DNA of 64,000 nt. Origin: Rothia nasisuis. Lineage in GTDB: Bacteria; Actinomycetota; Actinomycetes; Actinomycetales; Micrococcaceae. Below the pieces are notes generated by a model. The model saw only the letters and a program-made list of their open reading frames with translations, ran no database searches and was not told where the DNA came from. Position numbers and translations under genes: made by a program. Positions 46,643-56,719 of the stretch are shown piece by piece (position 1 is the stretch's first letter; each line of letters begins with the position of its first letter). The stretch is from NCBI RefSeq assembly GCF_928381405.1, contig NZ_CAKMSB010000005.1:106702-170701 (forward strand), read 5' to 3'.

Positions 46643-47335
46643 ATGACTGCTGAACTTTCTCAGGCTGAACTGGCCGCCCTGATTGATCACACCATCCTAG
46701 CCCCCACCGCATCTGAGGCAGACGTTCGCCGTCTGTGTCACGAGGCCAGGCAGTACGGCTTTGCGTCCGTCTGTGCTAACCCTGTCTGGGCGCCGGTACT
46801 GGCAGAGGAACTTGCCGATTCGAAACCTGTGCCCTGTGTGGTAGTCGGCTTCCCTTTCGGCGCATCTGCCACCGTAGTCAAGGCCTTCGAGGCTAAGACC
46901 GCCGTTGAGGCCGGGGCCCGCGAAGTTGATATGGTCATCAATATCGCGGACGCCCGCGCAGAGAAAAAGGACGCCCTGGTCACAGACATCAGGGCCGTGG
47001 CAGATGCCGTCCACGCCGGGGGTGCCCTTCTCAAGGTAATCCTTGAGACCTCCGAGCTGACCGACGACCAAAAGGTACTGGCCTGCCAGGCCTCCGTTGA
47101 AGCAGGTGCCGACTTCGTCAAGACCTCCACCGGCTACTCCTCCGCCGGTGCAACCGTTGAAGATATCGCCCTCATGCGAGCAGCCGTTGGCCCCACCGTC
47201 GGGGTGAAAGCCTCCGGAGGTGTGCGCACCCGCGAAGAGGCTCTGGCTATGATTGATGCCGGTGCAACCCGTATTGGCGCCTCTCAAGGTATTGCGATTA
47301 TCGGTGCAGGCCAAACAGCTCAGAGCGGCTACTAA
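46643..47335 (+). CDS. deoC: deoxyribose-phosphate aldolase
   Basis: 230 residues from ATG 46643 (AAAGGAG upstream). Cleaves deoxyribose-5-phosphate to acetaldehyde and glyceraldehyde-3-phosphate. LIDHTILAPTASEADV at the start, GAREVDMVINIADA, the Schiff-base lysine in FVKTSTGYSSAGAT and VGVKASGGVRTREEALAMIDAGATRIG. Third gene of punA-mutase-deoC; the acetaldehyde it makes could be oxidised by the dehydrogenase at 36.6 kb. Confidence 0.93.
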   Translation: MTAELSQAELAALIDHTILAPTASEADVRRLCHEARQYGFASVCANPVWAPVLAEELADSKPVPCVVVGFPFGASATVVKAFEAKTAVEAGAREVDMVINIADARAEKKDALVTDIRAVADAVHAGGALLKVILETSELTDDQKVLACQASVEAGADFVKTSTGYSSAGATVEDIALMRAAVGPTVGVKASGGVRTREEALAMIDAGATRIGASQGIAIIGAGQTAQSGY

Positions 47336-47421
47336 CAGGTCATATAGGTGATAGACCGTGCGAAGCTGAGCCCCACAGCTTATACTGTCTAATAAAGTAC
47401 ACACACGAAAAGGACCCATCT

Positions 47422-47748
47422 ATGGCTAAGACCAACGCCCAAGCAGAGGCCGAGAAACGCTCCAACGTCGAGTCTCTCGGCATGGAGTCGGGTGCCCCAG
47501 CCCGTAGCGGTGCCCCCCAGTATTCAGGCACCAAGGAGCTGGGCTCAAACATTGCTCTGACCATCTTTTGTATTGCCCTGCTGTTTGCCTGCTTCTACGC
47601 CCTGGGTACCTATCCCGAGGGTGGCTGGATTTGGTGGACCGTAGCTGTAGTACTGTACGGCATCACCTTTCTGGTTCCGCTGTGGATTCTTCCCTCGAAG
47701 ACCAACGAGCGCACCCGCTCAGACGGCACTGACCTCTACCTCAAGTAG
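47422..47748 (+). CDS. small conserved membrane protein
   Basis: 108 residues with a charged N-terminal tail (about 1-42), then two helices (NIALTIFCIALLFACFYALG and WIWWTVAVVLYGITFLVPLW) and a short polar tail. AAAAGGA precedes the ATG. No function known; it converges on mfd with only 23 bp between. Confidence 0.6.
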   Translation: MAKTNAQAEAEKRSNVESLGMESGAPARSGAPQYSGTKELGSNIALTIFCIALLFACFYALGTYPEGGWIWWTVAVVLYGITFLVPLWILPSKTNERTRSDGTDLYLK

Positions 47749-47771
47749 AGCTCCAACCCATAGGGTGCTTG

Positions 47772-50700
47772 TTAAGAAGCGGCGACGCCAGCCTCAAAGA
47801 TGGCATGAATAAACTGCTCGGTCCAGTCCACGATGGCATCATCAACCAGGTCCTTGCCCCCGACCGCGGACGTCTTGGGGCGGGGCACCAGGATTTGCCA
47901 GTTCTCTGTGCCCGGGACCTGCCGATAGAGGGCACCGGGGTACATGCGCGTCAGACGCATCTGACGCGACTCCGGCAAATCGTTGACCGGGAAGAAGCGC
48001 ATCTTGGGGCCCACAGCCACAATCTCGGTCAGGCCCACCGCACGGGCGCGATGGCGCAGAGCCGCAACCTTGAAAAGATTTTCCACCGGGGCAGGCGGGG
48101 TGCCGTAGCGGTCAACCAGTTCCTCACGGGCCTCCGCCAGCTCATCTGCACTCTGGGCCTGAGCTATCTGCCGGTAGGCAGATAAGCGCAGGCGCTCAGA
48201 TGCCACGTAGTCGTGAGGCATGTGGGCATTGACCGGTAGATCCACCTTAATTTCGGCAGGCACCTCGCCCTTCTCACCGTGGGCAAAGTGAGCCACCGCC
48301 TCACCCACCAGCCGCAGATACAGGTCAAAGCCCACACCGGCAATATGGCCAGACTGCTCCCCGCCCAGCAGATTACCTGCACCGCGAATCTCCAGGTCCT
48401 TCATCGCCAGGCGCATACCGGCACCCAACTCATTGTGAGTCGCCACAGCCTTAAGGCGCTCATGGGCTACCTCGGTCAGCATCTTTTCGGGTGGGTAAAG
48501 AAAGTAGGCGTAGGCGCGCTCGCGACCCCGCCCTACACGCCCGCGCAGCTGGTGAAGCTGCGACAGGCCGTAATTCTGAGCCTGATCCACAATCAGGGTG
48601 TTGGCATTCGAGATGTCCAGACCGGTCTCAACGATGGTAGTGGAGACCAGTACATCGAACTTGCGTTCCCAAAAGTCAACAATAATTTTCTCCAGGCGAG
48701 ACTCGCTCATGCGTCCGTGAGCCACAGCGATACGGGCCTCGGGCACCTGCTTCTGAATCTCGTTGGCAGTCTCTTCAATGGTCGAGACGCGGTTGTGTAC
48801 CACAAAGACCTGGCCCTCGCGCATGAGTTCGCGGCGGATGGCGGCGGTAATCTGCTTGTCGGTACGGGGCCCGACGAAGGTGAGCACGGGGTGGCGTTCC
48901 TCAGGAGGGGTGGCCAGGGTGGACGTCTCGCGAATACCGGTCAGAGACATTTCCAGGGTACGCGGGATGGGGGTGGCGCTCATAGCCAGCACGTCCACGT
49001 TGGTGCGCATGGTCTTAAGCTTTTCCTTGTGCTCCACGCCAAAGCGCTGTTCCTCGTCGATAATGACCAGCCCTAGGTCCTTCCAGTCCACGGTTTCCGA
49101 GAGAATACGGTGAGTACCCACCACCACGTCTACCGAACCGTTCTTAATGCCTTCCATAATTTCGGCGGATTCCTTGGCTTTCTGAAAGCGTGAGAGCACC
49201 CTCATAGAAACGGGGAAGCCCGAGAAGCGTTCAGAGAAGGTCTCGTAGTGTTGCTGGGCCAGCAGGGTGGTGGGGACGAGTACAGCCACCTGTTTGCCGT
49301 CCTGTACAGCTTTGAAGGCAGCGCGTACGGCAATTTCTGTTTTGCCGTAGCCAACATCACCCGAGATGAGGCGATCCATGGGGATTTCACGTTCCATGTC
49401 TGCCTTGACCTCGTTGATGGCAACCAGCTGGTCGGGGGTCTCGTTGTAGGGGAAGGCCTCTTCAAGTTCCCGCTGCCAGGGGGTGTCTGGGCCAAAGGCG
49501 TGGCCGCGTGAGGCCTGGCGGGCTGAGTATAGCTTGATGAGGTCAGCGGCAATTTCTTTAACAGCCTTGCGGGCCCTGGATTTAGTTTTGGCCCAGTCGG
49601 AGCCACCCATCTTCGAGAGCGCAGGGGCGTCGCCGCCCACGTAGTTTGAGACCAGGTCAAGCTGGTCTGAAGGCACGAAGAGACGGTCCTTAGGCCCGCC
49701 GCGCTTTGAGGGCGCGTACTCAAGGACCAGGTACTCCTTCATGGGCTTGGGCTCCCCCGGGGTGATGGTAGCCCCGGCGATAGGCCGCTGGATGAGCTCA
49801 ACAAACTGGCCGATACCGTGCTGCTCATGCACTACATAGTCACCAGCGGTCAGGCTCATAGGGTCCACGGCATTCTTGCGGCGACGAACCGGTAGCTTGC
49901 CGCTGCGTAAATCTCGGGTGGTGTACGGGCTGGTGCGCCCCAGAATATCAGCCTCGGTCAGCAACCCCAGGCGCTCGGCGTCCATCATAAAGCCACGGCC
50001 CAGTGAAGCGGTGGTCATTTCGATGATGCCGGGCTCCGGCGGGTCGGTGAGGTCGTCAACGCGGGTGGCAGGTATCTGGGCTTCTTGAAAGAGATCAAGC
50101 AGACGGGCCAACGGGCCGGGACCATCTGTGACTACGGTGATGCGCCAGCCTTCCTTAACCTTTCTACCCACCTCGGTGAGCAACTCAGAGACGTTGCCGG
50201 CGTAGGTGTGGGGGTCGCGGGCAGCCAGCCGGACGGAGTCGATACCGTCGTCAATAGCATCGTCCACCCCCAGGGCGGTCAGGGCCCACCAGCCAAAGCC
50301 ACGGGCCAGGGCCTCCTCGCGCACGGCAGCGATGGTGCGGAAGCTACCGGCGCCCAGACCGGCGGGGCCGGTGCCGCCGAGGTCGATGGGGGCGTCCGAA
50401 CTATCTGTGACCGAATCCCAGGCAGCTAGCAGGAATTCTTCGTTGGTAGCTACCAGGTCGGCTGCACGGGAACGCACGCGCTCGGGTTCAAAGATGATAG
50501 GCAGGGAGCCTGCAGGCAGGTGGTTGAGTAGGGTCACCATGTCGTCCACCAGGAGCGGAATCAACGATTCCATGCCCTCAACGTAGATACCTCCTGCAAT
50601 CTTTTCAAGCATGGCAGCAGCGCCGGGGAAGGAGCCCTTGAGGCGGGCTGCCTTACTCATGACCTCAGGGGTGATAAGGAGTTCGCGGCAGGGTGGGGCG

Positions 50701-51419
50701 GTCAGCTCGGTGGGGTGGTCACCGCTGGGTAAGGTACGCTGGTCAGCTACAGAGAACCAGCGGATGTTTTCGACCTCGTCGCCGAAGAATTCAACGCGGG
50801 CGGGGTGGGCCGCCGTGGGGGGAAAGATATCGATGATGCCACCACGTACAGCAAACTCTCCGCGTTTAGAGACCAGGTCAACGCGGGAGTAGGCAGCTGC
50901 CACCAGGGCTTTGATAACCCCGTCAAAATTAGTTTCAGAGCCCGCGCTCAGGTGAACCGGCCGTAGCTTTTCGAGGCCTGCAACCAGTGGTTGCAGTACC
51001 GATCGGATGGGGGCGACCACGATGCGCGGAGCCTGAGCCCCTCCCCCAGCCAGGGAGCGCAGCACAGCCAGGCGTGCACCCACGGTGTCACTGCGCGGTG
51101 AGAGACGCTCGTGCGGCAGGGTTTCCCAGGCAGGGAAAAGCACTGCTTCACCGGGTTCAAGGAGGGCAGTCAGGGCGGTCACGGTGTCTTCGGCTTCACG
51201 GTCAGTCGCGGTCACGGCAAGGACGACCGGGCGCACCTGCTCCGAATCATGGCGGGCAAGCTGTTCAGCGAGACCTGCCAGAATAAAGGGACGGGCTCCA
51301 TCGGGGCTACCGATGAGAAATTCGTCGATGCGGGTAGCAGGGGCAGCCGCCGCCTGTTCCGTCATGGCAGTGTAGCTGGGTTCGGTGGCTAGGGCAGCTG
51401 ATAGACCCCGCAAAGACAT
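47772..51419 (-). CDS. mfd: transcription-repair coupling factor
   Basis: 1215 residues from ATG 51419 (GGAG upstream), the usual length. Frees stalled RNA polymerase and recruits UvrA. N-terminal UvrB-like part with FLIGSPDGARPFILAGLAEQL. RNAP-interacting domain with AGDYVVHEQHGIGQFVEL. Translocase: Walker A GDVGYGKTEIAVRAAFKA, DEEQRFG (DExx box), SATPIPRTLEMSL, and RGRVGRGRERAYAYFLYP. C-terminal UvrA-inhibition domain ends near NWQILVPRP. Confidence 0.95.
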   Translation of the reverse strand: MSLRGLSAALATEPSYTAMTEQAAAAPATRIDEFLIGSPDGARPFILAGLAEQLARHDSEQVRPVVLAVTATDREAEDTVTALTALLEPGEAVLFPAWETLPHERLSPRSDTVGARLAVLRSLAGGGAQAPRIVVAPIRSVLQPLVAGLEKLRPVHLSAGSETNFDGVIKALVAAAYSRVDLVSKRGEFAVRGGIIDIFPPTAAHPARVEFFGDEVENIRWFSVADQRTLPSGDHPTELTAPPCRELLITPEVMSKAARLKGSFPGAAAMLEKIAGGIYVEGMESLIPLLVDDMVTLLNHLPAGSLPIIFEPERVRSRAADLVATNEEFLLAAWDSVTDSSDAPIDLGGTGPAGLGAGSFRTIAAVREEALARGFGWWALTALGVDDAIDDGIDSVRLAARDPHTYAGNVSELLTEVGRKVKEGWRITVVTDGPGPLARLLDLFQEAQIPATRVDDLTDPPEPGIIEMTTASLGRGFMMDAERLGLLTEADILGRTSPYTTRDLRSGKLPVRRRKNAVDPMSLTAGDYVVHEQHGIGQFVELIQRPIAGATITPGEPKPMKEYLVLEYAPSKRGGPKDRLFVPSDQLDLVSNYVGGDAPALSKMGGSDWAKTKSRARKAVKEIAADLIKLYSARQASRGHAFGPDTPWQRELEEAFPYNETPDQLVAINEVKADMEREIPMDRLISGDVGYGKTEIAVRAAFKAVQDGKQVAVLVPTTLLAQQHYETFSERFSGFPVSMRVLSRFQKAKESAEIMEGIKNGSVDVVVGTHRILSETVDWKDLGLVIIDEEQRFGVEHKEKLKTMRTNVDVLAMSATPIPRTLEMSLTGIRETSTLATPPEERHPVLTFVGPRTDKQITAAIRRELMREGQVFVVHNRVSTIEETANEIQKQVPEARIAVAHGRMSESRLEKIIVDFWERKFDVLVSTTIVETGLDISNANTLIVDQAQNYGLSQLHQLRGRVGRGRERAYAYFLYPPEKMLTEVAHERLKAVATHNELGAGMRLAMKDLEIRGAGNLLGGEQSGHIAGVGFDLYLRLVGEAVAHFAHGEKGEVPAEIKVDLPVNAHMPHDYVASERLRLSAYRQIAQAQSADELAEAREELVDRYGTPPAPVENLFKVAALRHRARAVGLTEIVAVGPKMRFFPVNDLPESRQMRLTRMYPGALYRQVPGTENWQILVPRPKTSAVGGKDLVDDAIVDWTEQFIHAIFEAGVAAS

Positions 51420-51760
51420 GGGTACTCCGTATTGATTGGGCCGGTGAGTGCGTTCCCCATTATCGCACAGGGGCCCTGAGCTGGGTGAAGGATTCACTCT
51501 CGCCTTAACCAACCGGCTCCAGCGTCAGCGTAAATACAGATGGGATAGGGAGGTAATAAAAAATTGAGAATAATTATTTATCCTCAGTAAGTTACCGATG
51601 AGTAATATTGTGTTTTGCATTTCAAAAGATACACCCAAACACCTCCGCCAGGTAGTATGATGATAAGTGGTTGACGAGCTCGGGCTACAACACCTCCTTT
51701 TCGCACGGAGCGCCCGGGGGCCCATCAACTATCTACGCACCATAACCCCAGAGGGACTGA
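51420..51760. other. divergent intergenic region
   Basis: About 340 bp between mfd and the lipoprotein gene. The middle (51540-51640) is AT-rich with several possible -10 boxes such as TAATAT and TATGAT. It must contain promoters for both directions; I could not fix hexamers. No small gene recognised. Confidence 0.4.
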
Positions 51761-52558
51761 ATGAACATATTAGGGATACCCCTGTCTTTTTCGCCCGGCG
51801 CGCGCAAGACGCGCACAGGCGTCCTTGTGTTTTTTGCCACAGGCAGCCTGGCCTTAACCGCCTGCGGCGGTTCCAACAGCACCGCTCCGGATCAGGCAGC
51901 AAGTGAATCGACATCAGCCAGCGCATCAGCCAGTCAAACTGCACACGAGTCTGCTTCAGCAAGCGCAACGGCCACCGACAGCACCGGTGAAGCTCCGGCC
52001 GAGAACTTCTCAGGCTCAGAGGCATTAGCCAAGGCCAACGAGGTCGATGCAAATTCCGAAGAGGTCAAGACCACCGAGCAGCTTTACACCGATATCCAGG
52101 GCGCTCTGGCCAACATAGAGCCCGTTACGACCCCCACCACAGGTAACACCGGCGAAGACGTAGTGAGCGACACCGAAAACATACAGGCCCAGGAGCAGGT
52201 AGCTTCTGAACAGTATGTCTCGGCTGAAACTACTGCCAAGCTCGAAGAAGCAGCCATCGATAGTGCCCTAGACCAGTACCTGGCTACAGCCACCGAATAC
52301 GCCCTCTCGGGCTGGCATGTAGAGGGTAGCTCCACTGTGGTAGGTTCACCCCGCGTAGCCGAGGGAGAATACAAGGGCCAGGCCGCCAAAATCATGGAGG
52401 TCTGCTTGGACTCCTCCCAGGTGAAGGTGGTGGATGCCGCCGGTAACACCATGAGCTCGAACCAGACCCCTCGCTCGCTCAACATTTTTACTCTGATTGA
52501 AGACAACGGGACGTGGAAGATCGCCTCCCATGACTTCCCGAACAACGCAGATTGCTAA
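51761..52558 (+). CDS. putative lipoprotein
   Basis: 265 residues. N-terminal membrane segment (VLVFFATGSLALTAC) with a lipobox and lipidated C35 in LTACGG. A Ser/Ala/Thr-rich spacer follows (about 36-85). The globular C-terminal half has strands ending FTLIEDNGTWKIASHDF, resembling a small NTF2-like or DUF4878-type domain, without firm assignment. It ends 6 nt before the large surface protein, so the two are probably one operon. Confidence 0.6.
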   Translation: MNILGIPLSFSPGARKTRTGVLVFFATGSLALTACGGSNSTAPDQAASESTSASASASQTAHESASASATATDSTGEAPAENFSGSEALAKANEVDANSEEVKTTEQLYTDIQGALANIEPVTTPTTGNTGEDVVSDTENIQAQEQVASEQYVSAETTAKLEEAAIDSALDQYLATATEYALSGWHVEGSSTVVGSPRVAEGEYKGQAAKIMEVCLDSSQVKVVDAAGNTMSSNQTPRSLNIFTLIEDNGTWKIASHDFPNNADC

Positions 52559-52564
52559 AGACCT

Positions 52565-55500
52565 ATGAAAAAACCATCACTGATCACTAAAATCGCCGTT
52601 GGAGCGGTAGCCCTCGGTGTGGGCGTATCAACCCTTCCCGGTGCAACCGCCAATGCAGCCTACGTTGCCAATGGCCTCTCCTCAGAAACCGCTGCTGCCT
52701 CCTGCTGGGAGATTAAGCAGAATGACCCCGAATCCAAATCAGGTGCTTACTGGCTTTGGACCGACGAGATGGACGCTCCTGCCCAGTTCTACTGCGACCA
52801 GGAGACCAACGGCGGCGGCTGGGTCATGATTGGCCGTGGCCGCGAGGGCTGGAGCGAGGACTACGCCGGTAAGGGTAACCCCCGCGACCTGGCAACCAAC
52901 CCCGATGGCACCGATGCCTTCTCCCCCGTGCAGCTCCCCTCCACCACCGTGGACGCCCTGCTCGGTAGCACCAAGGTGAAGGACCTCGAGGACGGTGTAC
53001 GCTTCAACCGCGCAGGCAACGCTGAAGGCACTGCCTGGCAGAACATGTACGCCCAGCGCTCCAAGATTGAGGATTGGTCCTGGACTCTCTCGGCCTACCA
53101 CCCCTGGGAGAACGTGCGCTACGATAATGACCCCACCTTGGGCGCTGATCGCACCACTGCGCTGTCTGTAAACCGCGTCTCCAATGACAACGACTACTAC
53201 TATGCCAACAACTTCTACGGTCGCTCCAACCAGCAGTGGAAGATTGGCTTTGCCTACGGGCGTATGCTGCAGGGAACCACTTCTGCAGACTCCTACCTGT
53301 GGTCTCCCTCTTCAACTGGTTACGCCATTCCTTTCACCCAGGTTTTCGTGCGCCCCAAGCTGACTCAGGCTGACCTTAACCTCACTGATATCGCTGATTC
53401 CGGCACCGCAGAATCAACCAAGCCCGCCCTGCCCTCTAGCCGCTCGTCTCGCGTTAGCTGGCGCACCAGTGCTGAAAGCGGCACCGGCTCTACCAGCGAG
53501 CTCAACACCCGTGTTCAGGCCATCGACCAGCTCGGTGACACCGTATACACGGGCGGCGACTTTGCCTTCGTAGAAAACGCTGCTACCGGTGAGAAGGTCC
53601 AGCAGAAGTTTATCGCTGGTTACGACGTCAACACCGGCGAGCTGGTGCGCACCTTCACCCCCCAGCTCAACGGCCAGGTCAAGGCTATTGCTCCCCTTCC
53701 TAACGGTAAGTTGGCCGTAGGTGGCGAGTTCACCGAGGTTAACGGGCAGCCCTCCAAGGGCTTTGTGATTCTTGATCCCGTCACCGGTGCCACTGACACC
53801 TCCCTGGGCTGGGACGTTGTTAACCGCGGCGCCAGCGGCGTTTCCTTTGTCAAGTCCATTACCGTACACGGCGGTCACGTCTACATTGGCGGCAACTTCA
53901 CTCACGTGAAGGGTTCCACCTCAAATGTCTACGCCTACTCCAAGAACGTCGCCCGCTTCCGCCTGTCTGACAACTCAGTCGATTGGAACTGGCGCCCCGT
54001 AACCAACGGCACCGTTAACGGTATTTCGGCGAGCGACGAGGGCATCTCTATCGCTGGTTACTTCTCAACCCTCAACGGTGACCCCGCCTGGAAGCTGGCC
54101 TACCTCAACCTGACCGACGGCAAGGCTGCTCAGCAGTGGAACTGGACCCTCTCTTACCGGGCCAACAACCCCACCTCCCGTGACGGCTTCCAGTTCGATG
54201 TTCAGGACGCAGGTTCAACTGTTTGGGCTGCCGGTGCTGAGCACCTGTTGGCCCAGTACGAAAAGGCTAACCTGGCCAACCGCCCCAGCACCTTTATTAC
54301 CAAGAGCGGCGGCGACTTCCAGGATCTCTCCCTCAACAAGAACGGTGTGCTTTTCGCGGCCTGCCACTGCGGTGACTGGATCTACAGCGGCGCTGACACC
54401 TTCAATAACCCCTGGGAAGCTCCCACCTATAACGGAGTGAACACCATCCGCCTGGTGGCTGCCTTCGACTCTCAGACCGGCGAGATTCTGCCCTCCTTCA
54501 ACCCCATTCTGCAGGGTGCACGCGGCCACGGTGTGTGGGCCACCTTCACCGACTCCACCGGCGTCCTCTGGGTAGGCGGCGACATCACCCGCTCTCTGGG
54601 TACCAACGGAGTCCAGCAGACCGTGGGCTTTGCCCGCTACGCGCCGAGCGATTCTACCGCTCCTGCGACCGCCTCTAACCTGGCTGTTACCACTGACGGC
54701 ACCACAGATTCCCTCACCTGGAACGGTGCAGGCGAGCGCGGTGTAACCTACCAGATTCTGCGTAATAACCGCGTCGTTGCCTCAACTACCAAGACGAACT
54801 ACTCGCTCCCCACCACCGAGGGCGCCCGTTACTTCGTACGCGTAGCTGATGCTGCTGGCAACCTCTCTGCCTCCACCCCGGTGGCTACTGTAGCCAACCC
54901 TGTGCCCAACCCGGCACCCACTACGGAAAAACCCGTCACTGAGCCTCCGGTAGCTGAGCCGACCCCCACCGCCACCACAGAGGCACCGGTTGACCCGGCC
55001 ACCCCGGTTGATCCGGCAGTAAAGCCCATCGATCAGATTACCGAGGAGCCTGCTCCCCCGGTTGTTGAAGAGAACCCGGCTCCCGCTGAGCCTGTGACTC
55101 CCGCCGAACCGGTCAAGCCTGCTGACCAGCAGATTGTCTCCTCGGGTGATCAGTGGAACGTAGCTTTCTACCTGACCAATCGCTACGATAAGACCTGGCG
55201 CTCGACTGACTACGCCTACAACACTGCCCGTCAGTGGTACGTAGCACCGACTTCGATTGGTTGGGGTGAGTTTTCACTGGCCACCCGCCTGCAGTTCAGC
55301 TACTTTGAACAGCCCATGTCGATGTTCCTCCGCAAGGAAATTGAGCTGACTCCTCAGCCGAACCAGGAGCTGGTGCTGACCACCTACGCTGACGACGGCA
55401 TCGCTATCTACGTAAACGGTCGTGAAGTTAACCGCACCAACCTCATGGCCGGTGCCACAGCGAACACGGCAGCGCAGAGTGACGTCACCTATTCTCTGGC

Positions 55501-55639
55501 TAAGGCCACCCCCATTACCGTGGTGGTACCTGCGAGCCAGCTGAATCAGGGCAAGAACGTCATCGCCGTTGAGGTTCACTCGTACCGCAGGGCTAAGAGC
55601 TCCACCTTTGATATGGATGCCACGCTCCGCACTTCATAA
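52565..55639 (+). CDS. secreted mosaic surface protein (fibrinogen-like, beta-propeller, Fn3-like)
   Basis: 1024 residues. Signal peptide to about residue 31 (TANAAY). Residues about 45-275 look like a bacterial fibrinogen-C-type domain (ASCWEIKQNDPESKSG, FYCDQETNGGGWVMIGRG). From about 295 to 700 come beta-propeller/delta-60-like repeats with FIAGYDVNTGELVRTFTP, LAVGGEFTEVNG and VYIGGNFTHVKG. Then an Fn3-like domain (about 703-785), a Pro/Thr/Glu-rich linker (790-870) and a C-terminal beta-rich domain (QWNVAFYLTNRYDKTW). No LPXTG or terminal membrane helix. A host- or glycan-binding adhesin is a reasonable inference, as it sits directly before the polysaccharide cluster. Confidence 0.7.
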   Translation: MKKPSLITKIAVGAVALGVGVSTLPGATANAAYVANGLSSETAAASCWEIKQNDPESKSGAYWLWTDEMDAPAQFYCDQETNGGGWVMIGRGREGWSEDYAGKGNPRDLATNPDGTDAFSPVQLPSTTVDALLGSTKVKDLEDGVRFNRAGNAEGTAWQNMYAQRSKIEDWSWTLSAYHPWENVRYDNDPTLGADRTTALSVNRVSNDNDYYYANNFYGRSNQQWKIGFAYGRMLQGTTSADSYLWSPSSTGYAIPFTQVFVRPKLTQADLNLTDIADSGTAESTKPALPSSRSSRVSWRTSAESGTGSTSELNTRVQAIDQLGDTVYTGGDFAFVENAATGEKVQQKFIAGYDVNTGELVRTFTPQLNGQVKAIAPLPNGKLAVGGEFTEVNGQPSKGFVILDPVTGATDTSLGWDVVNRGASGVSFVKSITVHGGHVYIGGNFTHVKGSTSNVYAYSKNVARFRLSDNSVDWNWRPVTNGTVNGISASDEGISIAGYFSTLNGDPAWKLAYLNLTDGKAAQQWNWTLSYRANNPTSRDGFQFDVQDAGSTVWAAGAEHLLAQYEKANLANRPSTFITKSGGDFQDLSLNKNGVLFAACHCGDWIYSGADTFNNPWEAPTYNGVNTIRLVAAFDSQTGEILPSFNPILQGARGHGVWATFTDSTGVLWVGGDITRSLGTNGVQQTVGFARYAPSDSTAPATASNLAVTTDGTTDSLTWNGAGERGVTYQILRNNRVVASTTKTNYSLPTTEGARYFVRVADAAGNLSASTPVATVANPVPNPAPTTEKPVTEPPVAEPTPTATTEAPVDPATPVDPAVKPIDQITEEPAPPVVEENPAPAEPVTPAEPVKPADQQIVSSGDQWNVAFYLTNRYDKTWRSTDYAYNTARQWYVAPTSIGWGEFSLATRLQFSYFEQPMSMFLRKEIELTPQPNQELVLTTYADDGIAIYVNGREVNRTNLMAGATANTAAQSDVTYSLAKATPITVVVPASQLNQGKNVIAVEVHSYRRAKSSTFDMDATLRTS

Positions 55640-55676
55640 ATCCGGTAAATAGCTGGCACCTGTAATGTCACCGATG

Positions 55677-55710
55677 TGTGGCCCGCACCCCACATAGGGT
55701 GCGGGCCACA
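55677..55710 (+). terminator. terminator-like hairpin after the surface protein
   Basis: TGTGGCCCGCACCC pairs with GGGTGCGGGCCACA around 6 nt. No T-run follows. Confidence 0.6.
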
Positions 55711-55969
55711 GGTGTCATGAGGGCACGGTAGGGTGCCAGTTCAGAGAACCGGAAAACGGTAGGGAAATGCCCCTGACCAGGTAAAGTTAGTGAAAGTCAT
55801 AGTATTTTAGATCGTTTTCCACCTACTGCCGAGCGGTCTGTTCACCTAGAATTAAAGATTCAGAAGCACGATGTGAAGTGGTTGGGCAGGGTCGGTTACC
55901 ACATGTTCCAGCACCCTACCTGACGGAAACTTCACTCAGCACACACGTAAAAAGGATTATCTGCGCTTT
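55711..55969. other. promoter region of the polysaccharide cluster
   Basis: Gene-free. It includes a TAGAAT (about 55847) and the AT-rich TTTTAGATCG stretch. No confirmed -35; presumably holds the promoter for the cluster that starts at 55970. Confidence 0.4.
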
Positions 55970-56719
55970 ATGACTAGTACCCATTCACCGGCCCGCATGG
56001 GCTTTCGGCAAACACTGGCTCAGCTTAACTCAGCGCAGAAGTCTGGTGTTGGTGTTCCCGCTTATACTCGCTGGGTTAACCGCCGAGTAGCACGCGTATT
56101 CGCGGCAGCTGCGGTCAAGATTGGCCTGGGGCCTAATGGTGTGACCGCAGCTAGCGCTTCAGTATCTGTGCTGGGCATGGTTCTGATGGTGGCCCTGCCG
56201 CCTAGCCTCTGGTTGGGTCTGCTCGTGGCCCTGCTGTTTGCCCTGGGATATGCCCTAGATTCTGCCGACGGCCAGGTGGCCCGCGTCACCGGCACCTCCT
56301 CACCCGCAGGTGAATGGTTGGATCACGTGGTAGATGCCATGCGCACCCCGGCTCAGCATCTAACTATTCTGGTGGGCTTTGTTAAGTACCCTGAGGCTTT
56401 TCCGCTCACCGGGTGGCAGCTCTGGTGGTTGCCATTGGCTTTCACGGTGCTAGTTACCGGCCACTTCATGAGCCAGATTTTGGCAGAACAGCTCCGCCGC
56501 AACAAGAGCACCGCCGCCCCTGCCTCCGGCGGTACTATGCGTTCCTTTGTGAACCTGCACATGGACGCCGGCACCTTCTGCTGGATTTTCATTTTCTGGG
56601 GTACCGGCCTGGGCTTTATTCTGGTCTACGGCCTGCTCTTTCTTGCTAACGCAGCTACGGTGTTGCTGTCTATGCGACGTAAATTTATTACCCTATCAAC
56701 TCCGGCGGTTACCTCATGA
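55970..56719 (+). CDS. CDP-alcohol phosphatidyltransferase-family membrane enzyme
   Basis: 249 residues, multiple helices. The catalytic motif is complete: D97, D100-G101, A104-R105, G114, D118, D122 (ALDSADGQVARVTGTSS...GEWLDHVVD). The family transfers a phospho-alcohol from a CDP-activated donor to a second alcohol. First gene of the polysaccharide cluster; a CDP-glycerol-forming enzyme (tagD) was once encoded at its far end. It may therefore add an alcohol-phosphate to lipid or glycan; this role is inference. It overlaps the next gene by 4 nt. Confidence 0.8.
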   Translation: MTSTHSPARMGFRQTLAQLNSAQKSGVGVPAYTRWVNRRVARVFAAAAVKIGLGPNGVTAASASVSVLGMVLMVALPPSLWLGLLVALLFALGYALDSADGQVARVTGTSSPAGEWLDHVVDAMRTPAQHLTILVGFVKYPEAFPLTGWQLWWLPLAFTVLVTGHFMSQILAEQLRRNKSTAAPASGGTMRSFVNLHMDAGTFCWIFIFWGTGLGFILVYGLLFLANAATVLLSMRRKFITLSTPAVTS

